Below, piece by piece: positions 1 to 7,866 of a DNA stretch of 64,000 bases. The notes beneath the pieces were generated by a model. The model ran no database searches, was not told the origin of the DNA, and saw nothing but the letters and a program-made list of their open reading frames with translations. A program made the translations under genes and the position numbers. The stretch is from assembly GCF_023062595.1 (NCBI RefSeq), contig NZ_JALLAN010000005.1, positions 264,967 to 328,966 of the forward strand, read 5' to 3'. Source of the DNA: Arthrobacter rhizosphaerae. GTDB lineage: Bacteria > Actinomycetota > Actinomycetes > Actinomycetales > Micrococcaceae. Each line of letters begins with the position of its first letter. Position 1 is the first letter of the stretch.

Positions 1-2
1 AG

Positions 3-68
3 CTTCAGGTTGTCAAAGGCAGGAATGGCTCCAGCCTGCACATCGCTGACGCCGTCGAGGCATCGTAG
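3..68 (+). CDS. 3' end of an unidentified gene (partial)
   Basis: The first 66 bases read open in frame 3 and end with TAG, giving a 21-residue tail that closes with HIADAVEAS. Codon use is compatible with coding and nothing else explains the stretch. The gene begins outside the window. The tail is too short to assign to a family, so no function is proposed. Confidence 0.4.
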   Translation, partial: LQVVKGRNGSSLHIADAVEAS

Positions 69-179
69 GTCCGGCCGGCCATTCTATGAAGCTTCCTTGA
101 CTCGGCTACACTAGACGGGTTACCGGGTTGCGCGCATCGGGCGGAGGGACGATGCGCACTATTGAACGAGCCCGGATCT

Positions 180-1595
180 ATGACAACTTCCACATCTCTT
201 TCGCAGTCTCCGCAGCCTTCCCAAGACCAGGATCACCTGAGTCAGGAGCTGAAGAACGAGGCCACCGAGCGCGGCAGGTTCGCCCGGTTGCCTCTCCTGG
301 CAGGCAAAAGCTTCATTCCACTTGGACTGTTCGCCAGGCTCCCTCTGGCCATGCTGACTGTCGGTGCCCTGACCTTGGTAACCTCGGTCAGCGACTCATA
401 CGCCATCGGCGGGACTGCTGCCGGTGCGGTCGGTATCGGTTCGGCCCTTGGCGCCCCGGTACTCGGCGGGTTGGCCGACAGGCACGGCCAACGAGCCGTC
501 CTGCTGGCTGCCTCCCTGATCAACAGTGCCGCCGTCCTGGGACTGATCCTGACTGCGTATCTGGCGTCTGGCACCGGATCCTTGGATCAGGGCCTGCCGG
601 TTTTGGCTGCAGCCTTTCTGGCGGGAGCCAGCTGCCCGCAGGTTGGGCCGCTGGCGAGGGTCCGCTGGATGGCGCTTACATCGCGCGGCAGTACCGTCAA
701 CAACGCGAAGGACCTCGACACCGCCCTCTCCTACGAGAGCACGGCCGACGAACTGACCTTCGTCCTGGGACCGGCGTTGGTGGGTGTGCTTGCCAGCCTC
801 GTGGCGCCCTGGCTTCCCCTCGCCCTGGCCGCTGCCCTGACCATTACCCTGGTTCCGGCCTTTGCCGTACACCGCACCCATCTCGCGGTACCGAGGAGGA
901 TAAAGCCGCCTGTCCCCGACGAGCATGTCCAAGGGAAGCGTGCCCAGGACAAGCCCGTCCGCGATGAGCCCCAGCGTGCGAAGCAGTCCGTCAAGAACGG
1001 AGCAACCCGGCTCAGGTCTGTTGCGTCGGTGGCTTTGCCCGTGGCCGCCATGGTTTGCATGGGGACGTTCTTCGGATCCACCCAAACAGCCTTGAGCTCA
1101 TTTTCGGCAAGTTTTGCCACGTCGGAGATCGCTGGTTTGCTCTATGCAGTGATGGGGCTGAGCTCAGCGGCAGCCGCCCTGTCCGTCGCCTACTGGTCGC
1201 GGCGCATCAGCCTGGTCATGCGCTGGATGGTCAGCGCCGGGCTGATGACGGGCTTTGCCCTGCTGCTTTTGGTGCCGTCCACAGCCCTGCCCATGATCGT
1301 GGTGCTGCTGATCCTGGGATTGCCGGTTGGCCCACTCATGGTCACAGTCTTCGGCATCGGCGGCATGGTGGCTCCGGCTGGCAAGCTGGGCACGGTCATG
1401 ACAGCACTCGCCAGCGGGATTGTCGCCGGCACCGCCCTGGGATCATCCATGGCCGGGCATCTTGCCCAGAACAACGGCTATTCCACGGCGTTCCTCGTCC
1501 CGGTTTGCGCTGCTGCCGCGCTGTTCCTTTTGGGGACCGCCGCCGCCGTCGTGCTCAATGCCGCTCAACGGAAGCGGGCGGGCACCGCCGCGTAA
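180..1595 (+). CDS. MFS transporter (drug/metabolite exporter type)
   Basis: A 471-residue integral membrane protein with about 12 hydrophobic segments. A polar 45-residue N-terminal tail precedes the first helix. The loop after helix 2 carries GGLADRHGQR (residues 96-105), which fits MFS motif A. A long, highly charged cytoplasmic loop (about residues 236-285, rich in Lys/Arg/Asp) separates the two six-helix halves. The substrate cannot be read from sequence. Start choice is uncertain: a TTG at 162 lies after GGAGGG (142-147), while ATG 180 gives a more usual N-terminus but lacks a clear ribosome binding site. The next gene is convergent, so it is probably monocistronic. Confidence 0.85.
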   Translation: MTTSTSLSQSPQPSQDQDHLSQELKNEATERGRFARLPLLAGKSFIPLGLFARLPLAMLTVGALTLVTSVSDSYAIGGTAAGAVGIGSALGAPVLGGLADRHGQRAVLLAASLINSAAVLGLILTAYLASGTGSLDQGLPVLAAAFLAGASCPQVGPLARVRWMALTSRGSTVNNAKDLDTALSYESTADELTFVLGPALVGVLASLVAPWLPLALAAALTITLVPAFAVHRTHLAVPRRIKPPVPDEHVQGKRAQDKPVRDEPQRAKQSVKNGATRLRSVASVALPVAAMVCMGTFFGSTQTALSSFSASFATSEIAGLLYAVMGLSSAAAALSVAYWSRRISLVMRWMVSAGLMTGFALLLLVPSTALPMIVVLLILGLPVGPLMVTVFGIGGMVAPAGKLGTVMTALASGIVAGTALGSSMAGHLAQNNGYSTAFLVPVCAAAALFLLGTAAAVVLNAAQRKRAGTAA

Positions 1596-1614
1596 GAGCA
1601 GCCCTGAGGAGGAG

Positions 1615-2349
1615 CTAGGCCAATTGGCTCTCAATCCGTTCGGCGCTCGCTTTCAGCGCCGCAGCCACCTCGGCGGGGTCCTGGGATGACCTGATGTAGA
1701 CAACGGCAATGGCGGCCGGACGGCGGCCGGGGACCCGCACGGGAACAGCAAGCGAGGAGACGCCAGCGATGACCTCGTCGTGGCTTGCCGCATAGCCGCG
1801 CTGCTTTGCTTCCGCAGCCTCTCGACGGTAGGCAACGCCGGGAGCCAGGGCCTTCCAGTCCTGCTCCTCAAAAGTTGACTGGATGGCAATTCCGGGCGCA
1901 CCGGCATTGATCGGATGACGTGAGCCGGGGTGTTGCGCCACGGCAGCGCCGGAGTGACGGGGTTCAACGGTCACGAGGGTGATGCAGTCCTGGTGGTCCC
2001 AGACCGTCACGAATGCAGTCATAGTCAGGGAATTGGCCAACAGGGTCAGCTCCGGCAGGGCCGCGGTCTGCAGATCGCGTGATACACCCCTGGCCAATGC
2101 GGCCAGGCCTGGGCCTGGCTGCACCCGCCCGCCGTCGTCGCGCACCAGCAGCGAGTGATCCTCCAGCGTCCGCAAAATCCGGTAAGCAACTGAACGGTGC
2201 ACTCCCAGGGCGGCCGAGAGCTCGGCAATAGTCAGGGGCCTGTCCGCCTCCGCGAGAATCTCCAGAGCCCTGATGCCTCTGGACAGGGTTTGCGATGGGG
2301 ACGCCTGAGGAACGGGATCCAGCGGGCTCTTGGCGGCAAGCGAGTTCAT
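1615..2349 (-). CDS. IclR family transcriptional regulator
   Basis: A 244-residue protein with an N-terminal winged helix-turn-helix (about residues 20-85, containing LTIAELSAALGVHRSVAYR) and a C-terminal IclR effector-binding domain. Start ATG 2349 is preferred because TAGGA lies 8 bases upstream; an in-frame ATG at 2358 is too close to that site. It is divergent from the flavin reductase / monooxygenase / transporter unit. Two 15-bp GTTC-N7-GAAC palindromes lie in the shared intergenic region, so the simplest reading is that it controls that unit and itself. IclR regulators often sense aromatic acids; the actual ligand is unknown. Confidence 0.9.
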   Translation of the reverse strand: MNSLAAKSPLDPVPQASPSQTLSRGIRALEILAEADRPLTIAELSAALGVHRSVAYRILRTLEDHSLLVRDDGGRVQPGPGLAALARGVSRDLQTAALPELTLLANSLTMTAFVTVWDHQDCITLVTVEPRHSGAAVAQHPGSRHPINAGAPGIAIQSTFEEQDWKALAPGVAYRREAAEAKQRGYAASHDEVIAGVSSLAVPVRVPGRRPAAIAVVYIRSSQDPAEVAAALKASAERIESQLA

Positions 2350-2419
2350 GTGGTCCATCCTAAGTGGCTGCAAGGGCGTGCTGCGGAACCTCTTGTGCCC
2401 AAGCGCACATTCCGGTAGC

Positions 2420-2454
2420 GTTCTTTTTGGGAACTGTAAGTTCAACTATAGAAC
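2420..2454. promoter_or_regulatory. Twin GTTC-N7-GAAC palindromes, candidate IclR operators
   Basis: Two 15-bp boxes of form GTTC-N7-GAAC lie at 2420-2434 and 2440-2454, 20 bp centre to centre, about two helical turns. The downstream box covers TATAGA (2447-2452), a plausible -10 for the rightward operon, and its complement TATAGT, a plausible -10 for iclR. Position and symmetry fit two dimers of the adjacent IclR protein. Binding is inferred. Confidence 0.6.
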
Positions 2455-2507
2455 AAAGTGGCGGCGAACTACAGAAAAAGTCCCGAGGCACCAAAGAGGA
2501 ATCACCG

Positions 2508-3137
2508 ATGATTGCCAACCCGCCTGAAAAGGCTGAGCTTCCTCAAAAAGCAGATCTTCCGCAAGAGGCAGAGCTTCCGCAAGAGGCAGAGCTTCCGCAA
2601 GAGGCAGAGCTCGCGGACGGGGCGGACCCGGGGAACACCGCTGAGGGCCGGGGAGCGCCCGGCAACCACCACTTTCGCGGAAGCCTGGGCCGGTTCGCTA
2701 CGGGAGTGGCCATCGTGACCTTCGACGGCGTTACCAAACGGCATGGGATCACCGTTAACTCGTTCACATCCGTTTCAATGAACCCCCCGCTGGTACTGGT
2801 GAGTATTGCCCGCAGCACCAAGGCTCACGACGAACTTGCCCAGCGGCCATTTACGGTGAACATCCTGGGAGCCGAACAGCGCGAGCTGGCCCTGCACTTT
2901 GCGGGACGCCCAGGCCGGGAGCCGGTCTGGGTCGAAGGAAGCACGGCGCCGCGGCTTTCCAACGTGCTCGCCTACTTCGAATGCACGCCTTGGGCGGCGT
3001 ACGACGGCGGCGATCACACCCTGTACGTCGGCCAGGTGGTTGATTTCAACTACCGAAACGGGGACGCCCTGGCGTTCGCCAACAGCAACTTCACCACCAT
3101 CCCCGAGAGCCAGTTGGGGATGGAAGAACTCCTCTGA
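2508..3137 (+). CDS. Flavin reductase (HpaC/FlaRed-like), reductase partner of a two-component monooxygenase
   Basis: A 209-residue protein. Residues about 55-209 form a flavin reductase-like FMN-binding domain (FRGSLGRFATGVAIVTFDG near the start; ITVNSFTSVSMNPPLVLVSI; FTVNILG). It should reduce FAD or FMN with NAD(P)H and hand the reduced flavin to the monooxygenase encoded 50 bp downstream. ATG 2508 has GAGGA 7 bases upstream. The N-terminus is odd: about 50 extra residues containing four P-Q-(E/K)-A-(E/D)-L units encoded by an 18-bp tandem repeat. This extension is acidic, probably disordered and not part of the family fold. Confidence 0.88.
   Translation: MIANPPEKAELPQKADLPQEAELPQEAELPQEAELADGADPGNTAEGRGAPGNHHFRGSLGRFATGVAIVTFDGVTKRHGITVNSFTSVSMNPPLVLVSIARSTKAHDELAQRPFTVNILGAEQRELALHFAGRPGREPVWVEGSTAPRLSNVLAYFECTPWAAYDGGDHTLYVGQVVDFNYRNGDALAFANSNFTTIPESQLGMEELL
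2538..2609 (+). repeat. 18-bp tandem repeat inside the flavin reductase gene
   Basis: Four 18-bp units encode LPQ(K/E)A(D/E). The last three (2556-2573, 2574-2591, 2592-2609) are identical; the first is diverged. The unit length is a multiple of three, so copy-number change would keep the frame and only lengthen the disordered N-terminal tail. Confidence 0.9.
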
Positions 3138-3187
3138 AGAAGCACGCAACGTATTCCGCACGGTAACAAGATGACTGGAGAAAGATC

Positions 3188-4642
3188 ATGGGTATCCGCA
3201 CCGGACAGCAGTACCTGGACAAGCTCAATGCCATGAATCCCCACGTGGTGATCGATGGCGACGTTGTCAGTGACAAAGTCGCCGAGCACCCCGCGTTCCA
3301 CAACGTCGCCCGGTCCTACGCGAAGCTCTTCGATATGCAGCATGACCCCCAATACCAGGAAGCGCTGACCTACACCTCTCCCACGTCGGGTGATCCCGTG
3401 AACGCCTCATTCCTGGTGCCGAAAACGCTTGAGGATCTGCAACAGCGGCGAAAGGCGATCTCAACCTGGGCCGAATACTCCAACGGGTTTCTGGGGAGGT
3501 CCGGGGACTATATGAATTCGTCCTTGACCGCGTTGGCCACTGCCCGGAAGTGGTTCTCCCAGGCGGATCCCAAGTTCGCCGAGAACATCAGGAACTACTA
3601 CGAGTGGGCACGGGAGAATGACACCCTGGCCACGCACACATTGATCCCGCCGCAGGTAAACCGGTCCGTCTCAGGCTCGGAGCAGCTGGGTGGCCAGTTG
3701 TCCGCCCGCATTGTGGAGGAGCGCGAAGACGGCATCGTCATCAAAGGTGCACGGATGCTTGCAACCATAGCGCCGATCGCTGATGAGCTCCTTGTTTTCC
3801 CGTCGACCGTCCTGCGCAATACGCCGGAAGATGCCCCTTACTCCTACGCCTTCGCCATCCCGAATGACACCCCCGGCTTGCGTTACCTTTGCCGAACGTC
3901 CCTCTACCACGGCGGCAGCACCCACGATGAACCCCTGGCTTCCCGTTATGAGGAGATGGATGCGGTGGCGGTGTTCGATGACGTCTTCGTTCCGAGCGAC
4001 CGGATCTTCATGTTGGGGAACCCCCAGCTTTGTAACGCCTTCTACTCGGAAACCGGCGCAGGTGCCCTGATGACCCATCAGGTGGTCACCAGGACTATCG
4101 CCAAGAGTGAGTTCTTCCTCGGCCTGGCATCCGAGCTCGCCGATTCCATCGGCATCGACGGGTTCCAACACATCCAGGAAGACATTGCGGAGCTGATTAT
4201 CGACGTCGAGATCGGTAAGGCTCTGATTCGGGCGTCTGAAGTGGATGCAGAGCTCAATGATGAAGGCGTGATGCTGCCCAAATGGAGCACCCTGAACGCA
4301 GCCCGGAACTGGTACCCGAAAGTCGCCCAGCGTTTCCCGCAGATCATCCGCAAGTTCTCCGCCTCGGGCCTCATGGCACTTCCCGGTGAAGCGGATGTCA
4401 ACAGCGGCGCCAGGGCTGACATTGAGATGTACCTCCAGGGGAAGACCCTTACCGGGCCGGAACGCGTGCGTCTTTTCAAGCTGGCCTTCGACGCGTCGAT
4501 ATCAGGATTCTCCGGCAGGCAATCCCTGTACGAGTACTTCTTCTTTGGTGATCCCGTGCGTATGGCCGGCGCTTTGGTCAACAGCTACGACCGTGGACCG
4601 GTCCGTGAACGGATCCGCGAGTTCCTGCACAGGGAAGACTGA
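3188..4642 (+). CDS. FADH2-dependent aromatic monooxygenase, HpaB (4-hydroxyphenylacetate 3-monooxygenase) family
   Basis: A 484-residue protein of typical length for the oxygenase component of the HpaB/PvcC family, which ortho-hydroxylates phenolic substrates with reduced FAD supplied by a separate reductase. Family landmarks include THTLIPPQVNRS in the N-terminal half, DDVFVPSDRIF, and a helical C-terminal domain starting near LMTHQVVTRTIAKSEFF. The start is preceded by GGAGAAAG. It follows the flavin reductase gene by 50 bp and is followed by an MHS transporter, giving an uptake-plus-hydroxylation unit. No ring-cleavage gene is nearby, so the substrate cannot be fixed; 4-hydroxyphenylacetate is only the family default. 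Confidence 0.88.
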   Translation: MGIRTGQQYLDKLNAMNPHVVIDGDVVSDKVAEHPAFHNVARSYAKLFDMQHDPQYQEALTYTSPTSGDPVNASFLVPKTLEDLQQRRKAISTWAEYSNGFLGRSGDYMNSSLTALATARKWFSQADPKFAENIRNYYEWARENDTLATHTLIPPQVNRSVSGSEQLGGQLSARIVEEREDGIVIKGARMLATIAPIADELLVFPSTVLRNTPEDAPYSYAFAIPNDTPGLRYLCRTSLYHGGSTHDEPLASRYEEMDAVAVFDDVFVPSDRIFMLGNPQLCNAFYSETGAGALMTHQVVTRTIAKSEFFLGLASELADSIGIDGFQHIQEDIAELIIDVEIGKALIRASEVDAELNDEGVMLPKWSTLNAARNWYPKVAQRFPQIIRKFSASGLMALPGEADVNSGARADIEMYLQGKTLTGPERVRLFKLAFDASISGFSGRQSLYEYFFFGDPVRMAGALVNSYDRGPVRERIREFLHRED

Positions 4643-4650
4643 CTGTGGGC

Positions 4651-4679
4651 TTGATCACAGAAACAAGGTATCCTACTAA
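4651..4679 (+). promoter_or_regulatory. Promoter for the MHS transporter
   Basis: TTGATC (4651-4656) and TACTAA (4674-4679) are separated by 17 bp, a good housekeeping-type promoter in the 105-bp gap upstream of the transporter. The transporter may therefore be transcribed separately from the monooxygenase. Confidence 0.5.
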
Positions 4680-4682
4680 CTA

Positions 4683-4700
4683 ACTGACCGTTCGATCAGT
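4683..4700. promoter_or_regulatory. Candidate TetR-family operator
   Basis: ACTGACCGTTCGATCAGT is an 18-bp imperfect palindrome (7 of 9 paired positions) immediately downstream of the -10 box, where a bound repressor would block initiation. It resembles the ACTnACCG...CGGTnAGT type of site used by TetR regulators of aromatic and fatty acid catabolism in actinobacteria. No TetR gene is in the window. Confidence 0.5.
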
Positions 4701-4747
4701 AAAACGTGTCCGCCGGTACTAGCAGTGCCCCCAGCCATGGAGTTCCA

Positions 4748-6079
4748 ATGACCGCAACTTCCTCCGTCGATTCAGAGACGGGCCCCAGCAGCAAACATGA
4801 GGAACGTAAAGTCCTCGCCGGGACGCTGGTCGGCACCACCATCGAGTGGTACGACTTCTTCATCTTTGCCCAGCTGACAGGCACCCTGTTATCACCCTTG
4901 TTTCTCACCCCGCTGCAACAGGCCAATCCAGGCCTGGCGCAGATTCTCTCCTTTGCCCTGATCGGGATCAGCTTCCTCTTCCGTCCGCTCGGGGCCGTTA
5001 TTGCCGGGCACTTGGGAGACAAGCTGGGACGCAAGGCAATGCTGGTGTTCACGCTCGTGATGATGGGCGCCGCCACAGCCTTGATCGGCATACTGCCTAC
5101 GTACAGCCAGATCGGTGTCCTGGCTCCGATCCTGCTCATTATCCTCCGGATCCTGCAGGGTTTCTCGGCCGGCGGCGAATGGGGCGGAGCGGCCCTGATG
5201 GCGGTGGAACACGCACCCATGAGCAAGCGGGGTATCTTCGGTGCTTATCCTCAAATCGGTGTCCCCATCGGAATGATCCTGGCCACCGGCCTGCTGTTCT
5301 TCCTCAACAGCAGCATGTCCCGGGATGACTTCGCGGCCTGGGGCTGGCGTGTTCCGTTCCTGTTGTCCATCGTGCTGATCGTGGTTGGTTACCTGATCCG
5401 ACGGGCTGTTGCGGAAAGTCCTGTTTTCCAGGAGATGGCCGCACGCAAAGCCGAGAGCAGGGCACCCTTGGGCGAGCTCCTGCGCAAACACAAGACGCCG
5501 GTGGTCTACACGACGATGATCTTCATCGCCAACAATGCGGCGGGCTACCTGTTGATTGCGTTCTTCATTTCCTATGCCACCCGCGCACTCCAGATGCCAG
5601 CACCGCCGGTCCTCCTCGCCACCACCCTGGCATCGTTTGGCTGGCTCATCTTCACGCTCGCCGGGGGCTGGCTGTCAGACCGGATCGGCCGCGTCAAAAC
5701 ATTCCTGACAGGCTACGCCATCATCTTCGCGTGGATGATCCCGATGTTCGCCCTTATTGATACCAAGGACATCCTGCTGTACGGGGTGGCAATCTTCGTC
5801 CTGACAATCGGACTCGGTCTCTCCTACGGCCCCATGTCAGCCATGTACGCCGAGATGTTCCCGGCCAATGTGCGGTATTCCGGTATATCGATCGGCTACG
5901 CGTTCGGAGCGATCCTCGGTGGCGCGTTCGCCTCAAGCATCGCGGAGTGGCTGCTTCTGACCACCAGGTGGACAGGATCTATCGGTATCTACATCATGAT
6001 TCTCTGCGTCATTTCGTCCATTGGCGTGATCCTGGCAAAGGAGACCAAAGGAAACCTGCTCGGAATCAGCCGGCACTGA
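4748..6079 (+). CDS. MFS transporter, metabolite:H+ symporter (MHS) family
   Basis: A 443-residue, 12-helix symporter. TIEWYDFF (residues 31-38) at the start of helix 1 and GHLGDKLGRK (87-96) after helix 2 are hallmarks of the MHS family (ShiA, KgtP, ProP, aromatic acid carriers). It probably imports an organic or aromatic acid for the adjacent monooxygenase. ATG 4748 is preferred over the upstream GTG 4706 because ATGGAG lies about 6 bases before it. Its last 14 bases overlap tail-to-tail with the convergent phosphoribosyltransferase gene. Confidence 0.9.
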   Translation: MTATSSVDSETGPSSKHEERKVLAGTLVGTTIEWYDFFIFAQLTGTLLSPLFLTPLQQANPGLAQILSFALIGISFLFRPLGAVIAGHLGDKLGRKAMLVFTLVMMGAATALIGILPTYSQIGVLAPILLIILRILQGFSAGGEWGGAALMAVEHAPMSKRGIFGAYPQIGVPIGMILATGLLFFLNSSMSRDDFAAWGWRVPFLLSIVLIVVGYLIRRAVAESPVFQEMAARKAESRAPLGELLRKHKTPVVYTTMIFIANNAAGYLLIAFFISYATRALQMPAPPVLLATTLASFGWLIFTLAGGWLSDRIGRVKTFLTGYAIIFAWMIPMFALIDTKDILLYGVAIFVLTIGLGLSYGPMSAMYAEMFPANVRYSGISIGYAFGAILGGAFASSIAEWLLLTTRWTGSIGIYIMILCVISSIGVILAKETKGNLLGISRH

Positions 6080-6770
6080 GTCCTTGCTGAAGCAGGCCTA
6101 TGGCGTCCTCGTCCTTGAGCTGCTCGAAGTGGTGGTAGAAGGCGCCCACTGCCCGGAACTTGCCTGGCAAGTGGAGGCAGAGGACGAAGTCGCTGACCCG
6201 CTCAAGGGAGGCCTGCGCTTCGACCGACGCCACGGGCACCGCAACCACCACGGTTGAGGCTCCGGAACCGCGGACAGCCTCTACTGCGGCCCGCATGGTT
6301 GCGCCAGTGGCCAACCCGTCGTCGGCGAGGATAACTGTTTTCCCCCTCAGGTCCAGGTTCAGGCCAGGGTAGCTCCGAGCACGGCGCAAAAGTTCTGCGC
6401 GCTCGCGGTCTTCAACCTGGTTCAGCCACTCCTGCCGGACACCGTGCTCCAGAATCTGGGCCAGGAGAGGCCGGTTGATGATCCGTACCACCCTGCCCTC
6501 GGCTGCCGGTTGGCCGGCATCAGATTCGTCGGCGGCTGCCGGGGCAAGGGCAAGGGCGCCATAGGCCGTTTCGTCATGGCCCGGAATTCCCAGTTTTCGC
6601 ACGAGCAGGACCCCTAATGGCAAATACAGCGCGGCAGCCAAGGCTGCGGCCACCGGCACGCCGCCGCGGGCCAGGCCGAGAACCACGGTGTCAGGGCGTT
6701 CACGGAATTGCGGGAGTGCAGCTGCCAGCCGCCTCCCTGCTTCCTCGCGATCCTCATAGCGCGTGTTCAT
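6066..6770 (-). CDS. Phosphoribosyltransferase family protein
   Basis: A 234-residue type I phosphoribosyltransferase-fold protein. The PRPP-binding loop is VILADDGLATGATM (residues 146-159), and the N-terminal LGLARGGVPVA is typical of a stand-alone group often encoded beside small hydrolases. The base substrate is unknown; this subgroup is not a confirmed purine or pyrimidine salvage enzyme. It lies 10 bp after the hydrolase stop codon, so the two are probably cotranscribed. GAGG lies about 10 bases before ATG 6770. Confidence 0.85.
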   Translation of the reverse strand: MNTRYEDREEAGRRLAAALPQFRERPDTVVLGLARGGVPVAAALAAALYLPLGVLLVRKLGIPGHDETAYGALALAPAAADESDAGQPAAEGRVVRIINRPLLAQILEHGVRQEWLNQVEDRERAELLRRARSYPGLNLDLRGKTVILADDGLATGATMRAAVEAVRGSGASTVVVAVPVASVEAQASLERVSDFVLCLHLPGKFRAVGAFYHHFEQLKDEDAIGLLQQGLSAG

Positions 6771-6780
6771 CAGGGGCGCC

Positions 6781-7608
6781 TCAGACGGAGAGGAAGTCGA
6801 TGGCCGCCTGCTTGAAGACGCGGCTTGTGAGAGCGCTGGTGTGGTTTCGTCCGGGAATCACCAGCTGCTCGACCAACGCTCCGGATTTTGAACCGATGGC
6901 GGCAAGATCAGGCATCGTTGCGGCGCGTTCATCGTTCTCGCCCGCCACAAGGAGGATTGGCACGTGGGGGACCGCCTCGGCCGGATCGAAAGGCTCGGCC
7001 TTGATGGCCTGAACCAACGAGAGCAGCGCAAAAATGTTGTTGCTGGGAAGCACCAGCGCCATCTTCAGCAGCTGGGCGGTGGATTCGTCGGCGATGGGCG
7101 TCCCGTCGGCCAGGTAGTTCTGCGCAGCCATGAGATCGAAAGCCGCGAGGGGATCTGCTGTGTTGGGGCCGCCCATGACCACCCGATGGACGATCTCCGG
7201 CTGGGTGGCACCGAACTCCCATGCCAGACGCGAGCCGAGGGAGTAGCCGATCAAATCCACTCCGCTGGAAGGGTCACCGTTCTGCACGGGCCGGACGCCG
7301 GCGTCGAACGCTATCTGGAGGAGATCCGCACGGATCCGGCTGGGGGTGTATGAGTCCAGATCGTCGGGCGCTCCGCTGCGGCCATGACCCGGAAGGTCAA
7401 CTGTGATGACCTTGCGTCCGGCTGCAAGGAGGGCCTGCAACCAGCCGGTGTCCTCCCAGTTCAACTTGCTGGATGAGGAGAATCCATGGAGCAACAGGAT
7501 GGGCCGCAGGCCGGCGTCGCCCTCCGGTTCATGTAGGGCAACGTACAGCTGGGGGTCGGTGCCCTCAACCGTGTGGGAATGCTGTTCGCCGGTGTGCCTG
7601 CCGCTCAT
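6781..7608 (-). CDS. Alpha/beta hydrolase
   Basis: A 275-residue alpha/beta hydrolase. The oxyanion region is HGFSS (41-45), the nucleophile elbow GYSLGS (121-126, Ser123), and the C-terminal GRNHTSAL contains the likely catalytic His256; AGENDERA probably supplies the acidic residue. The natural substrate is unknown. ATG 7608 has TGAGGA 8 bases upstream, whereas the in-frame TTG/ATG upstream of it overlap that site. It is the first gene of a two-gene unit with the phosphoribosyltransferase. Confidence 0.88.
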   Translation of the reverse strand: MSGRHTGEQHSHTVEGTDPQLYVALHEPEGDAGLRPILLLHGFSSSSKLNWEDTGWLQALLAAGRKVITVDLPGHGRSGAPDDLDSYTPSRIRADLLQIAFDAGVRPVQNGDPSSGVDLIGYSLGSRLAWEFGATQPEIVHRVVMGGPNTADPLAAFDLMAAQNYLADGTPIADESTAQLLKMALVLPSNNIFALLSLVQAIKAEPFDPAEAVPHVPILLVAGENDERAATMPDLAAIGSKSGALVEQLVIPGRNHTSALTSRVFKQAAIDFLSV

Positions 7609-7698
7609 CGTGTCAGTCCTCATCAAGTACGGCGCTCAGGCGAACCCTGCGCTTCGGTGCCTCTTCCTTCGGGACCGTGCCCACGATGCCAGCCGTAT

Positions 7699-7860
7699 GT
7701 CCGGCACCTCAAACACGATCAGGGGTTCGCCGACGTTGATCTTGTCGCCTGGCCCGCCGTGGATACGCACCACTTTACCCGCCTGCGGACTGGGCAAGTT
7801 CAACCGCTGATTTGCTGGTTTTTCCCTCGACCAGTGGCTGGTTGCGTTCAACCTGGTCCG
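7699..7860 (-). pseudogene. Relic of a dihydrolipoamide acyltransferase (E2) lipoyl domain
   Basis: On the minus strand two adjacent reading frames together give the core of an E2 N-terminal lipoyl domain. The first frame reads NQPLVEGKTSKSAVEL (about 7843-7797) and then hits TAA; one base out of frame the sequence continues LPSPQAGKVVRIHGGPGD and KINVGEPLIVFEVPD (7797-7699). A single extra base near 7797-7800 explains the break. The remaining roughly 400 residues of an E2, and the start codon, are absent. The fragment is squeezed between the permease stop (7867) and the hydrolase start. It is a decayed remnant of a 2-oxoacid dehydrogenase gene, not a working carrier protein. Confidence 0.75.
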
Positions 7861-7866
7861 GCGGCG

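Noticed and set aside
128..967. Plus-strand ORF beginning with a good ribosome binding site (GGAGGG, ATG 152) over the MFS gene
   Set aside because: The product is Arg/Pro/Gly-rich, typical of a wrong frame of G+C-rich coding DNA; the overlapping MFS frame has clear membrane helices.
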